Source: Xanthobacteraceae bacterium
Lineage (GTDB): Bacteria > Pseudomonadota > Alphaproteobacteria > Rhizobiales > Xanthobacteraceae
Assembly: GCA_029239875.1 (NCBI GenBank)
Contig: JARBUD010000001.1
Location: 161,598 to 225,597, forward strand
Direction: 5' to 3'
Length of the DNA stretch: 64,000 bases
This document shows, one piece after another, positions 44,440 through 53,229 of this stretch. The notes under the pieces were generated by a model. It was given only the letters and a program-made list of their open reading frames with translations, had not been told where the DNA came from and made no database searches. Each line of letters begins with the position of its first letter. Position 1 is the first letter of the stretch. The position numbers were made by a program, and so were the translations under genes.

Positions 44440-45336
44440 ATGTCCGATGCCACCTCCATCCAGACGCCGCCGCCCTCCGCCTCGGCGAAGGCGAGCCGGC
44501 TACGCTTTGCCGCGTTCTGGGGCCTGCCGCCGCTCCTCTGGCAGCTCGCGTTCTTCGTCGTGCCGCTCGGCTTCCTCGTCGCCATGACCTTCTGGTCGGT
44601 GAAGAGCTTCCGCCTCACCCCGGACGCGACGCTGGCCAACTGGATCTTCATCCTCAACGCCGGCTTCTTCCGCAACGCCTACATCTACACCTTCTGGCTC
44701 GCCGGGCTGACGGCACTGCTCGCCAGCCTCATCGCCTTCCCGGCCTCCTATGCCATGGCCTTCCTCCTGAAGCCGGCGACGCGGCGCTTCCTCGTCTTCA
44801 TGCTGGTGGTGCCGTTCTTCACCTCCTATCCCGTCCGCATCTACTCCACGCAGATCTTCTTCAGCCCCCAGGGCATCATCAACGCGGTGATCGCGCCGCT
44901 CGGCCTCGGCCCGATCTCGGTGCTGAACAGCCCGGCCGGCACGGTGGTCGGCTATCTCGTGCTGACCCTGCCGCTCGTGGTGCTGCTCCAGACCTTCGCG
45001 CTCGGCAACGTGCCGCGCACGCTCATCGAGGCGGCGCATAATCTCGGCTGTGGCCGGCTGCGGACCATCCTTACCGTGATCGTGCCCTCCGCGCGGGTCG
45101 GGCTGATCGTCGCCGCTACCTTCGCCTTCGTGCTGGCCTTCGGCGACTATGTGGCGCCGGTCTATCTCGGCGGCTCCAAGCCGCCGACGCTCTCCATCCT
45201 TATCGCCGACCAGGTGAAGTCCGGCAACAACTGGCCGCGCGCCTCGGTGGTCGCGGTGGTGATGATCGTCACGCTGATCATCGTGATGACGGCGATGCTG
45301 GCGCTGGCCTATGGCCGCAAGGGAGCACGGCGATGA
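44440..45336 (+). CDS. ABC transporter permease, PotB-like
   Basis: A 298-residue inner-membrane permease with about six segments. The cytoplasmic EAA-type loop is TLIEAAHNLGCGRLRTILTVIVP, which contacts the ATPase. An N-terminal cytoplasmic extension (SDATSIQTPPPSASAKAS) precedes the first segment. The start of the next permease overlaps its stop by four bases. Confidence 0.91.
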   Translation: MSDATSIQTPPPSASAKASRLRFAAFWGLPPLLWQLAFFVVPLGFLVAMTFWSVKSFRLTPDATLANWIFILNAGFFRNAYIYTFWLAGLTALLASLIAFPASYAMAFLLKPATRRFLVFMLVVPFFTSYPVRIYSTQIFFSPQGIINAVIAPLGLGPISVLNSPAGTVVGYLVLTLPLVVLLQTFALGNVPRTLIEAAHNLGCGRLRTILTVIVPSARVGLIVAATFAFVLAFGDYVAPVYLGGSKPPTLSILIADQVKSGNNWPRASVVAVVMIVTLIIVMTAMLALAYGRKGARR

Positions 45337-46136
45337 ACGCCTCGACCTCCCGCCGCGCGCTGCTGGTGCTCTACACCGCGCTGGTCTTCGTCTTCATCTT
45401 CGCGCCCATCGTCTCGACGGTGGTGTTCTCCTTCAATGCCGACCGCTTCCCCAGCCTGCCCTGGGGCGGCTTCAGCCTGCAGTGGTACGAGGCGATCTTC
45501 GCCGACGCCTCCATCCAGCGCGGACTGGCGAACAGCCTGATCGTGGCGGTCGCGACCTCGGCCATCGCCACCTTCCTCGGCTTCGCCGCGGCCTATGTCG
45601 ATTACCGCTACCGCTTCTTCGGCAAGATGGCCTACATCTCCATCGTCGCCCTGCCGCCGACCGTGCCGGTGGTCATCCTCGGCGTCGCCATGCTGACCTT
45701 CGAGGGGCGCATCGGCCTCTCCGGCACGCTCACCGGCATCACCGTCGGCCATGTCGTGCTGGCCGCGCCCTTCGCCATGGCGCTCGTGCGCATGCGCCTC
45801 GCCGATCTCGATCCCGACATCGAGCGGGCGGCGTGGAACCTCGGCGCCACGCCCTGGGCGACCATCACCGGCGTCGTCATCCCGTTCTGCCTGCCGGCGA
45901 TCTTCGCCTCGGTCTTCCTCACCGCGGCGGTCTCCTTCGACGAATTCATGATCGCCTGGTTCGTCTCCGGGGTGAACGAGACCCTGCCCGTGCGCGTCCT
46001 CGCCATGCTGCAGGGACAGGTGAGCCCCCGCATCAACGCCATCGGCGCCCTCGTCTTCGCCGTCTCGATGACCCTGGTCGTCGCCGCCCAGATGCTTCTG
46101 GGACGCGGTGGCCGTCGCAACGCCAAGGAAGCCTGA
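45333..46136 (+). CDS. ABC transporter permease, PotC-like
   Basis: A 267-residue permease. The EAA-type loop is DIERAAWNLGATPWATITGVVIP. It has the typical PotC order of segments, with VNETLPVRVLAMLQGQVSPRINAIGAL near the end. It forms the membrane dimer with the gene just before and is followed after 3 bases by the ATPase. Confidence 0.91.
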   Translation: MNASTSRRALLVLYTALVFVFIFAPIVSTVVFSFNADRFPSLPWGGFSLQWYEAIFADASIQRGLANSLIVAVATSAIATFLGFAAAYVDYRYRFFGKMAYISIVALPPTVPVVILGVAMLTFEGRIGLSGTLTGITVGHVVLAAPFAMALVRMRLADLDPDIERAAWNLGATPWATITGVVIPFCLPAIFASVFLTAAVSFDEFMIAWFVSGVNETLPVRVLAMLQGQVSPRINAIGALVFAVSMTLVVAAQMLLGRGGRRNAKEA

Positions 46137-46139
46137 GCC

Positions 46140-47237
46140 ATGACGGGAGCCACCGCCGCGCCCATGCTGGAGATCGACCGCGTCGCCAAGCGCTATGGCG
46201 AAACCGTCGCCGTCGCCGACGTCTCCTTCACCATCGAGAAGGGCGAGTTCATCGCACTGATGGGCCCGTCCGGCTGCGGCAAGACAACGACGCTGCGCAT
46301 GATCGCCGGCCTCGACGTGCCGAGCGACGGCGAGATCCGCCTGTGGGGCCGGCGCATCAACGAGGACGCGCCCTGGGAGCGCGAGGCTCCCCTCGTCTGG
46401 CAGAACTACGCGCTGTTCCCCTTCCTCTCGGTGGTGAAGAACGTCGAGTTCGGCCTCAAGCAGCGCGGCCTGCCCGCCGCCGAGCGCCGCCGCAAGGCGA
46501 TGGAATGGATGGAGCGGCTCGGCATCGCCGGCTTCGCCGACCGCGGCGTCGATCAGCTTTCCGGCGGCCAGCGCCAGCGCGTGGCGCTGGCCCGCGCCCT
46601 CGCTCTGGAGCCGGAGATGCTGCTGCTCGATGAGCCGCTCTCCGCGCTCGACCCGCATTTGCGGGTGCGCATGCAGTCCGAGCTGGTGCGCCTGCACCGC
46701 GAGCTCGGCATCACCTTCGTCTGCGTGACCCACAGCCATTCGGAAGCCTTCGCCATGGCCGACCGGGTGGTGATCATGAGCGAGGGGCGGGTGCAGCAGA
46801 TCGGCGCGCCGCGGGAGATCTACCGCCGTGCGTCGAACCGCTTCGTCGCCGAGTTCGTCGGCGGCAACAATTTGTTCTCCGGCACGGCGTCCGGCGCCGG
46901 CGAGGGCATGGTCCGGGTAGACGGGCCCTTCGGCAGCGCGCTGGCCCCACGCCCGACCGACGTCGAAATCCTCGACGGGCAGGCGGTGACGCTGGTCGTG
47001 GCCGCCGACCGCATCGACCTCGCGGCGGCGCCTTCCGGGGCGGGGAACGAGGTCGAGGCGCGCGTGGTGACGCTCGAATTCGTCGGCTCCTCCGTCACCG
47101 TCTTCCTCGAGACGACCGGCGGCGCCGAACTGCGCGTCCAGCGCTCGCTGCACCAGATCGAGAACACGCCGCTCAGCCCCGGGCAGGCCGTCTTCGCCCG
47201 CTGGGCGCAGGCCGAGGGCTTCTTCCTGCCGGCCTGA
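46140..47237 (+). CDS. ABC transporter ATPase, PotA-like
   Basis: A 365-residue ATPase with a C-terminal TOBE region. Walker A is [13 protein letters not shown], the signature [17 protein letters not shown], Walker [13 protein letters not shown]. Two loops differ from the usual PotA form: the Q-loop reads [14 protein letters not shown] instead of VFQSYALFPHMTV, and the switch region reads [13 protein letters not shown] instead of VTHDQEEALTMSD. The catalytic His is kept. It energises the two permeases before it. Confidence 0.92.
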   Translation: MTGATAAPMLEIDRVAKRYGETVAVADVSFTIEKGEFIALMGPSGCGKTTTLRMIAGLDVPSDGEIRLWGRRINEDAPWEREAPLVWQNYALFPFLSVVKNVEFGLKQRGLPAAERRRKAMEWMERLGIAGFADRGVDQLSGGQRQRVALARALALEPEMLLLDEPLSALDPHLRVRMQSELVRLHRELGITFVCVTHSHSEAFAMADRVVIMSEGRVQQIGAPREIYRRASNRFVAEFVGGNNLFSGTASGAGEGMVRVDGPFGSALAPRPTDVEILDGQAVTLVVAADRIDLAAAPSGAGNEVEARVVTLEFVGSSVTVFLETTGGAELRVQRSLHQIENTPLSPGQAVFARWAQAEGFFLPA

Positions 47238-47269
47238 CCACCCTTTCAGCCTTACTATGGAGTGACCCG

Positions 47270-48805
47270 ATGTCGACCTTCATCCGCGGCGCCACCGTGC
47301 TGGCCATGGGCGGCGCAACAGGCAGCACACCCTTCGTCGGCGACGTGCTCATCGAGGGCGACCGCATCAAGGAGATCGGCCCCAACCTCGCCGCCCCGGA
47401 GGGCGCCACCATCATCGACGGCGCCGGCAAGCTGGTGATGCCCGGCCTGATCAACTCGCATCTTCATTCCGGCGAGGCGCTGTTCAAGGGCCGTTACGAC
47501 AACCTGCCGCTCGAATTGTGGATGCTCTACGCCTATCCGATCCTCGGCGCGAAGGCGCTGTCCGAGCGGATGATCTATCTGCGCTCCATGGTGGTCGCCA
47601 TCGAGTCGCTGAAGACCGGCGTCACATGTCTCACCGACGACATCTTCGAGGCACCGCGCCAGTCGCTGGCGCAGCTCGGCGCCGCCGTGCAGGCCTATGA
47701 CGATGCCGGTATCCGGGCGACCGTCTCCGGCCATGTGATGGACAAGGACTTCCTCGATTCCATCCCGTTCTCGCGCGAGCACGTCCCGGCCGAGCTTCAG
47801 TCCGAGGTCGCCAAGCTCGTCCCGCCGACGACCGACGAATACATCGCCTTCGCCAAGGAGGCCTACGCCGCCTTCCATGGCCGGTCCGGGCGCATCCGCT
47901 TCATGCTCGCTCCGTCCGCGCCGCAGCGCTGCACGGCCGAGCTGATGCAGGCGGTGAACGAGCTCGCTTTGGAATGGAAGGTGCCGTTCCACACCCACAT
48001 CGTCGAGACCAAGGTGCAGGGCGTCACCGGACCCGCCATGTATGGCAAGACGCTGATGCGCTACATGGCCGATCTCGGCCTCATGCATTCCGGCACCACC
48101 ATCGCCCATTCCATCTGGGTGACGCCCGACGACATCGCGCTGATGGGGGAGGCGGGCGTCTCCATCGTCCACAACACCATCTCCAACCAGAAGCTCGGCG
48201 CCGGCGTCGCCCCGATCCGCCAGCTGCTCGACGCCGGCGTCAATGTCGCGCTGGGCTCGGACGGCATCTCCACCAACGACACGCCGCGCATGTTCGACGT
48301 GATGCATGCCTGCGGCCTGATCCACAAGGTCACCACGCCCGACTACAAGCAGTGGCTGAGCTCCGCCGAGGTGCTGCACGCCTGCACGCTGGCCGGCGCC
48401 CGCAGTGCGCTGATCGGCCACGAGACCGGCTCGCTGGAGGCCGGCAAGAAGGCCGACCTGCTAATCATCAATCTCGACACGGTGTGCTTCACCCCGCGCC
48501 ACGACATCCTCAACCAGCTCGTCTACAGCGAGAACGGCTCCTCCATCGAGAAGGTGATGGTGAACGGAGAGATCGTGGTCGAGAACGGCAAGCTGACCAA
48601 GATCGACGAGGCCGCGCTGCTCGCCGAGCTGCGGGCGGCGATGCCGGGCTTCAACGAGTACCACTCCGGCGTGGAGCGTACGAACCAGGCGTTCGAGCCC
48701 TATTTCGACGCCATCCACCGCCGCTGCAACCAGATCGACATCGGCGTCCACCGCCTCATCGGCAATAGCGACATGTGGCCGGCGACCCCGGCGGGGAACT
48801 ACTGA
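47270..48805 (+). CDS. Amidohydrolase, SsnA/TrzN-ATZ-like (N-heterocycle hydrolase)
   Basis: A 511-residue metal hydrolase of the group that includes SsnA, guanine deaminase and triazine hydrolases. Metal ligands visible are HLHSGE (HxH), [14 protein letters not shown] and the catalytic Asp in ALGSDGIST. The enzymes remove amino, chloro or similar groups from aromatic N-rings. It is last but one in the Pot-type operon, 32 bases after the ATPase. It resembles the amidohydrolase at 53226 in the C-terminal part, but the two are only distantly alike. Substrate not determinable. Confidence 0.88.
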   Translation: MSTFIRGATVLAMGGATGSTPFVGDVLIEGDRIKEIGPNLAAPEGATIIDGAGKLVMPGLINSHLHSGEALFKGRYDNLPLELWMLYAYPILGAKALSERMIYLRSMVVAIESLKTGVTCLTDDIFEAPRQSLAQLGAAVQAYDDAGIRATVSGHVMDKDFLDSIPFSREHVPAELQSEVAKLVPPTTDEYIAFAKEAYAAFHGRSGRIRFMLAPSAPQRCTAELMQAVNELALEWKVPFHTHIVETKVQGVTGPAMYGKTLMRYMADLGLMHSGTTIAHSIWVTPDDIALMGEAGVSIVHNTISNQKLGAGVAPIRQLLDAGVNVALGSDGISTNDTPRMFDVMHACGLIHKVTTPDYKQWLSSAEVLHACTLAGARSALIGHETGSLEAGKKADLLIINLDTVCFTPRHDILNQLVYSENGSSIEKVMVNGEIVVENGKLTKIDEAALLAELRAAMPGFNEYHSGVERTNQAFEPYFDAIHRRCNQIDIGVHRLIGNSDMWPATPAGNY

Positions 48806-48806
48806 G

Positions 48807-49580
48807 ATGGCCAGCACCCTCATCGCCGACCTCACTTGGTACGACTTCGCCGAGCGCGTGAAGGACGACCCGATCGTCTTCCTGCCGATCGGCTCGGTGG
48901 AGCAGCACGGCCCGCATCTGCCGCTGGCGACCGACACGCTGCTGCCGCTGGCCGTAGCCCAGCAGGTGGCCGAGCGCGTCGGCGGCCTCGTCGCGCCGCC
49001 CGTCGCCTATGGCTACAAGTCGCAGCCGAAATCCGGCGGCGGCAACCACTTTCCCGGCACGCTCAGCCTCGATGCCGGCGTTCTGATCGGGCTGGTGCGC
49101 AACATCGTCAACGAGCTGGTGCGGCACGGCGTGCGCCGCATCGTGCTGTTCGACGGCCACATGGAGAACCAGTGGTTCCTCGTCGAGGCTGCCGACCTCG
49201 CGCTTCGGGACCAGGCGATGCTGGGGCGCACCGACGTGCGGATCGTCAAGCTCGGCTATTGGGAGTTCATCACCAAGGTGACGGAGAAGGTGCTGTTCCC
49301 GGACGGCTTCCCGAGCTGGGAACTGGAGCATGCGGCGGTGATGGAGACCTCCGTCATGCTGCACATCCGCCCCGATCTGGTGCGGGCCGAGCTGATCCCG
49401 GACGATCCCGCGGCGAACTTCCCGCCCTACGACATCTACCCGTTCGACACGCGCCCCATCCCACCCACAGGCGTGCTCTCCTCCGCCAAACCCGCCTCGG
49501 CGGAGAAGGGCGAAGCCGTGCTGGCGCAGGTGGTGCCGGACATCGCCGACGCGCTGATCAAAGCGTTCGCACCGGCATGA
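48807..49580 (+). CDS. Creatininase-family amidohydrolase
   Basis: A 257-residue enzyme with all metal ligands of Pseudomonas creatininase present at nearly the same spacing: Glu32 and His34 (EQHGPH), Asp43, His118 and Glu120 (DGHMEN). It also has YGYKSQPKSGGGNHFPGT and the later FPPYDIYPFD ... GVLSSAKPASAEKGE, which follow the creatininase pattern closely. Creatininase opens creatinine to creatine. No creatinase or sarcosine oxidase gene is in the window, so a related cyclic amide could be the real substrate. It starts one base after the amidohydrolase stop. Confidence 0.9.
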   Translation: MASTLIADLTWYDFAERVKDDPIVFLPIGSVEQHGPHLPLATDTLLPLAVAQQVAERVGGLVAPPVAYGYKSQPKSGGGNHFPGTLSLDAGVLIGLVRNIVNELVRHGVRRIVLFDGHMENQWFLVEAADLALRDQAMLGRTDVRIVKLGYWEFITKVTEKVLFPDGFPSWELEHAAVMETSVMLHIRPDLVRAELIPDDPAANFPPYDIYPFDTRPIPPTGVLSSAKPASAEKGEAVLAQVVPDIADALIKAFAPA

Positions 49581-49591
49581 CGACAGCGCAG

Positions 49592-49617
49592 CGGAGCGGC
49601 GGTCAGCCGCCGCTCCG
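49592..49617. terminator. Hairpin between the two convergent operons
   Basis: CGGAGCGGCGG, loop TCAG, CCGCCGCTCCG: a perfect 11-base stem. It starts 12 bases after the creatininase stop and includes the stop codon of the TetR gene on the other strand. It can fold in both transcripts and so fits a bidirectional terminator, although neither side has a U-run. Confidence 0.6.
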
Positions 49618-50319
49618 GTCGGCGATGTAGCTGCTCACCACATCGACGACGGTGAGCTTGCGCTTGGCCAGCCAGTCCGGCTCGGAGAAATCGTGCTGGA
49701 ACATGCTGCTGAGCGTGTAGCGGTTCGACACGTGGATGAAGCACAGGCCAAGGATCGAGACATAGAGGTTCTCGGCGTCGATGTTCCTGCGGAACACCTT
49801 CTCCTTCTGGCCGCGCTTGAGGATGGTGCGCAGCGAATCCAGCAGCGGGCGCGTCATGTGCGGGATGGTGGACGAGCGCCGCGCGGTGCGGCCCATCATC
49901 AGGTTCTCGTTCATGATCAGCCGGACGAAATACGGATCGGTGCTGAGGAAGTCGAAGGTCAGCTCGACCAGCGCCTTCAGCGCCAGCATCGGCTCGGCCG
50001 CGTCGACGTCCAGCGTCTGCTCGCGGTCGCGGATGACCTTGTAGGAGGCTTCCAGCGCCGCGAGGTAGAGGTCGTCCTTGTTGCCGAAATAGTGGTAGAT
50101 CATGCCGACATTGATGTCGGCGCCGGCGCAGATGCGCTCGATCCGGCTGCCGCTGAAGCCGTGCTCGGCGAACTCCGCCATGGCGACGTCGAGGATGCGC
50201 TGGCGCGTGACGGCGGCATTGCGCTTGCCCGCCCCGCGGCGCTTCGCGGGCGCCGGCGCGGGCGAGGTGCCGGCTTCGTCCTCGGGCGCCACGGCCCCGG
50301 CTTTCGTCGCTCTCGTCAT
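49603..50319 (-). CDS. TetR-family transcriptional regulator
   Basis: A 238-residue repressor-type regulator with an unusual Ala/Pro-rich, charged N-terminal tail of about 35 residues before the helix-turn-helix (TRQRILDVAMAEFAEHGFSGSRIERICAGADINVGMIYHYFGNKDDLY). The ligand domain follows. It is the last gene of the minus operon, overlapping the amidase by four bases, so it reports on the operon it sits in. It may respond to the imported ring compound, as RutR does for uracil. That is inference. Confidence 0.9.
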   Translation of the reverse strand: MTRATKAGAVAPEDEAGTSPAPAPAKRRGAGKRNAAVTRQRILDVAMAEFAEHGFSGSRIERICAGADINVGMIYHYFGNKDDLYLAALEASYKVIRDREQTLDVDAAEPMLALKALVELTFDFLSTDPYFVRLIMNENLMMGRTARRSSTIPHMTRPLLDSLRTILKRGQKEKVFRRNIDAENLYVSILGLCFIHVSNRYTLSSMFQHDFSEPDWLAKRKLTVVDVVSSYIADRSGG

Positions 50320-51521
50320 GTGCCCGGCGCGGTCGGCAGGTCGGCGAAGGCTTTCGCCGCCAGATCCATCAGGTCCATATCCTTGCCGCGTCGCGCCATG
50401 ATCGACAATCCGACCGGCGCGCCATCCACCGTCCCGACGGGAATGGTGAGCTGCGGCAGGCCGCCGAGCCCGGCCGGGCAGAGCAACTGCATGGCGCGGT
50501 AGCGATAGGCGTTCTCGATCTCGGTGGAGGCGGTGGCGCGCAGCGGCGCGGCGCCCGGCGTCGTCGGCAGGCAGACCAGCGCGTCGCCTATGGCCTCGTC
50601 CAGCCCCAAAGCGATGGCGTCGGCGTCCTGCCGGGCGGCTTCTGCGTCGGTGCGGCCGACCTGCTCGGCCGCCGCCAGCCGCTGGCCGACCCCGTCGCCG
50701 AAGCTGGGACGCACCTGATCGATCCAGCCCCCGAGCGATTGCCAGACCTCCCAGGCCTGCACCGTGCGGAAAATGTCGAGCCAGCGGTCGAGGCCGACCG
50801 GGCTGAGGCGCAGCGGTGACGGCGAGCCGAGCCGCTCCACCGCCTTGTCCAGCAGCGGGCGCGCTTGCGCATCGCATTGCGCGAAGGCGTCGGTGGCGAC
50901 GAGCACGCGGTCGAAGCCCTGCGGTCGCGAAGAATCCAGCAGCACCTCGCCCACGCGCCTCAGCAGCGCCGCGTCGCGGGCGAACCAGCCGACCGTGTCG
51001 AAGCGCGGCGCAAAGCGCGAGACGCCTTCGAGCGACACCCGGCCATGGGTCGGACGGAGGCCGAACAGCCCGCAATAGGACGCCGGCACCCGCACCGAGC
51101 CGCCGCAATCCGTGCCGATGGCAAAATCCACCGCCCCGGCGGCGACGGCCACCGCCGAGCCGCTGGACGAGCCCCCCGGCAGCCGCTCGCGCGCCGCCGG
51201 ATTGATCGGCATGCCGTAATGGAAGTTCTCGCCCGACAGCGAGTAGCACAGCTCGTCGCTGATCGTGCGCCCGCGCAAGTCCGCGCCTGAGGCGAGCAGG
51301 CGCGTCACCGCCTCCGCCGTCCGCGTTGCCGCCGGATGCGTGGAGAGCCAGGCGGGATGGCCGAAGCCGGTGCGGCTGCCGGCGACGTCGAACACGTCCT
51401 TTATCGCGAAGGACAACCCCGATAACGGGCCGTCGCCCGTGGCCGGGCCGGCGACATGGTTCTCGTGGCAGAAGGCGCCGAAGGGGTCGGCCGGCGGCCG
51501 GTCGTAGATGTCTGCGGGCAT
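50316..51521 (-). CDS. Amidase (amidase-signature family), short form
   Basis: A 401-residue amide hydrolase with triad Lys41 (FAIKDVFDVAG), Ser118 (LPGGSSSGSA) and nucleophile Ser142 (GTDCGGSVRVP). At about 400 residues it is shorter than most relatives (450-550). Short members include AtzE/AtzF-like and related ureide amidases. It lies in the minus cluster between a CodA-like gene and the TetR gene. It probably acts on the linear amide made by the amidohydrolases. Confidence 0.91.
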   Translation of the reverse strand: MPADIYDRPPADPFGAFCHENHVAGPATGDGPLSGLSFAIKDVFDVAGSRTGFGHPAWLSTHPAATRTAEAVTRLLASGADLRGRTISDELCYSLSGENFHYGMPINPAARERLPGGSSSGSAVAVAAGAVDFAIGTDCGGSVRVPASYCGLFGLRPTHGRVSLEGVSRFAPRFDTVGWFARDAALLRRVGEVLLDSSRPQGFDRVLVATDAFAQCDAQARPLLDKAVERLGSPSPLRLSPVGLDRWLDIFRTVQAWEVWQSLGGWIDQVRPSFGDGVGQRLAAAEQVGRTDAEAARQDADAIALGLDEAIGDALVCLPTTPGAAPLRATASTEIENAYRYRAMQLLCPAGLGGLPQLTIPVGTVDGAPVGLSIMARRGKDMDLMDLAAKAFADLPTAPGT

Positions 51522-51531
51522 GCGTTCGAAC

Positions 51532-52764
51532 TCAGTTGAGCGGCGGGCGATGCAGCGTCGCGGCGGGCCGCGTCAGGGTGCGTCGTCCGCGCTTGTAGGC
51601 GAACAGGACCGGGGCGAGCTCGGCGACCGCCGCCTCGCTGGTCTGGCAGTCCAGCACGACGAAGTCGGCCGATTTGCCGGGAGCGAGCCCGTAATCGCGG
51701 GCGTTGATCAGCCGGGCGGAGCGCTCGGTGATCATGTTGAAGCATTCGCGGATGTCGTCGGTGGCGCCGATATGGCAGATATTGGCGTTGAGGTTCGCCA
51801 TGCGCACCAGCGAGCAGTCGCCGAACGGCGTGAACGGGTTGAGCACGTTGTTAGTCGACAGCGAGCAGTTCACGCCGTGGTGGAGAAGCCTGTGCGTGTG
51901 GGTCACGCCGCGCGGCTGGTTGCAGTCGCAGTCGCGGCCCATCAGGAACAGGTCGGTCGAGGGCAGGCAGGTGAGCGCGACGCCGGCATCGCGCATGCGC
52001 TTGGCCGCCGCGTCGAAGCGGGTCGGGCTCGCCGCCGCCAGCTTGGTGACGTGGCCGATGGCGGTGCGCCCGCCCCAGCGATGGCGCTCCGCCAGCTCGC
52101 AGACATAGTCGAGGTCGAGCGTATCGGCGGTCGGGCCGAAATCGAGATGCATGTCGATGTCGACGTCGAACTCGCGCGCCATCTCGAACACCCGGTCGAT
52201 CTGGCCGTGCGGGCTGCTGTCGGTGTAGGGCGCCGCGCCCACCACGCGCGCGCCCTGCTTCAGCGCCGCGACCATCAGTTCGTCGGTACCGGGATTGTTG
52301 AGCAGCCCTTCCTGCGGGAAGACACAGATGTCGATGTCGATGGCCCAGCGATATTCCTCGATCAGCGGCAGCACGCCCTCGAGCCCGCGCAGGCCGATGC
52401 CGGGATCGACCTCGAGATGGGTGCGCATATGGGTCGTGCCCTGCATCAGGCATTTTTCCAGCGTGCGCTTGGCCCGCGCATAGACGTCCTCCGGCGTGAA
52501 GGCGGCCTTGGCCTTGGCGACCTCGCCTATGGCCTCCGGCAGGTCGCCGCGCTGCGACTGGCAGCGGTCGAGGATGCAGGACTTGTCGAGATGGATGTGG
52601 GTCTCGACGAAGCCGGGCGAGACGAGGCGCCCGCCGACATCGAGCTCCTCGCCCTGGGCGGCGAGGTCCGTCTCGATCACTGCGATCCGCCCGGCCTCGA
52701 TGCCGATGTCGACCATGCGGTCGGGCTGATTTGGCAGGCGGGCATTCCTTACGATCAGGTCCAT
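51532..52764 (-). CDS. Cytosine-deaminase-like amidohydrolase (CodA/AtzC group)
   Basis: A 410-residue metal hydrolase. It has the HxH metal site followed by the group mark HIHLDKS, the second His-rich strand DIDMHLDFG, and GHVTKLAAAS. These fit the CodA/AtzC branch, which deaminates or dealkylates pyrimidines and triazines. The conserved Asp near the C-terminal half is not unambiguously placed by eye. It starts close behind the GAF gene and has a Cys-rich patch (DRDCDCNQ-like, around residue 285). Confidence 0.87.
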   Translation of the reverse strand: MDLIVRNARLPNQPDRMVDIGIEAGRIAVIETDLAAQGEELDVGGRLVSPGFVETHIHLDKSCILDRCQSQRGDLPEAIGEVAKAKAAFTPEDVYARAKRTLEKCLMQGTTHMRTHLEVDPGIGLRGLEGVLPLIEEYRWAIDIDICVFPQEGLLNNPGTDELMVAALKQGARVVGAAPYTDSSPHGQIDRVFEMAREFDVDIDMHLDFGPTADTLDLDYVCELAERHRWGGRTAIGHVTKLAAASPTRFDAAAKRMRDAGVALTCLPSTDLFLMGRDCDCNQPRGVTHTHRLLHHGVNCSLSTNNVLNPFTPFGDCSLVRMANLNANICHIGATDDIRECFNMITERSARLINARDYGLAPGKSADFVVLDCQTSEAAVAELAPVLFAYKRGRRTLTRPAATLHRPPLN

Positions 52765-52779
52765 CGGCGCAGGCTCCTC

Positions 52780-53229
52780 TCAGATATCCAGCGGCATGCC
52801 GGGCACGGCGAGGACGGCGTCGCGCGCCTCCTCGATGGCGGCGATGTCGGATGGCGCGAAGTCGCGCGGGCCCTCAGTGAAATGCGCGGAAACCCAGCCG
52901 AACAGATAGTCGTCCTTGCCGATCAGCGGCGCGACCATCTGGCTGCGCGTGCCGAAGATCTCGACCAGCGCCGGCGGCGGGGCGAGGGCGGGATCGGCGA
53001 AGACGTCGCCCTGTACCAGCGTGCGCCGGCTCGCCTCGATGGAACGCACGGACCTCGCGCGGCGATGGTCGACCGCGCTGTTCGGCATCATCGAGCGGGC
53101 GCCCGGCGCCAGGACCTCGGCGCAGGGCACGTTGACGCTCAGGCCCTGCGCGGGATGGTCGATGCGCACCGTGCAGCGCATGGCGCCGGTGCGGCGCATC
53201 AGCTCGGCGAGGATGGATTCGAGTGTCAT
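52780..53229 (-). CDS. Small GAF-domain protein
   Basis: A 149-residue protein made almost wholly of one GAF domain: TLESILAELMRRTGAMRCTVRIDHP, SVDHRRARS, and the closing DIAAIEEARDAVLAVPG. There is no DNA-binding or kinase part. The ATG overlaps the stop of the amidohydrolase before it, so it is made in fixed ratio with two enzymes. It could be a ligand-sensing partner protein or a small accessory subunit. Function unproven. Confidence 0.8.
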   Translation of the reverse strand: MTLESILAELMRRTGAMRCTVRIDHPAQGLSVNVPCAEVLAPGARSMMPNSAVDHRRARSVRSIEASRRTLVQGDVFADPALAPPPALVEIFGTRSQMVAPLIGKDDYLFGWVSAHFTEGPRDFAPSDIAAIEEARDAVLAVPGMPLDI

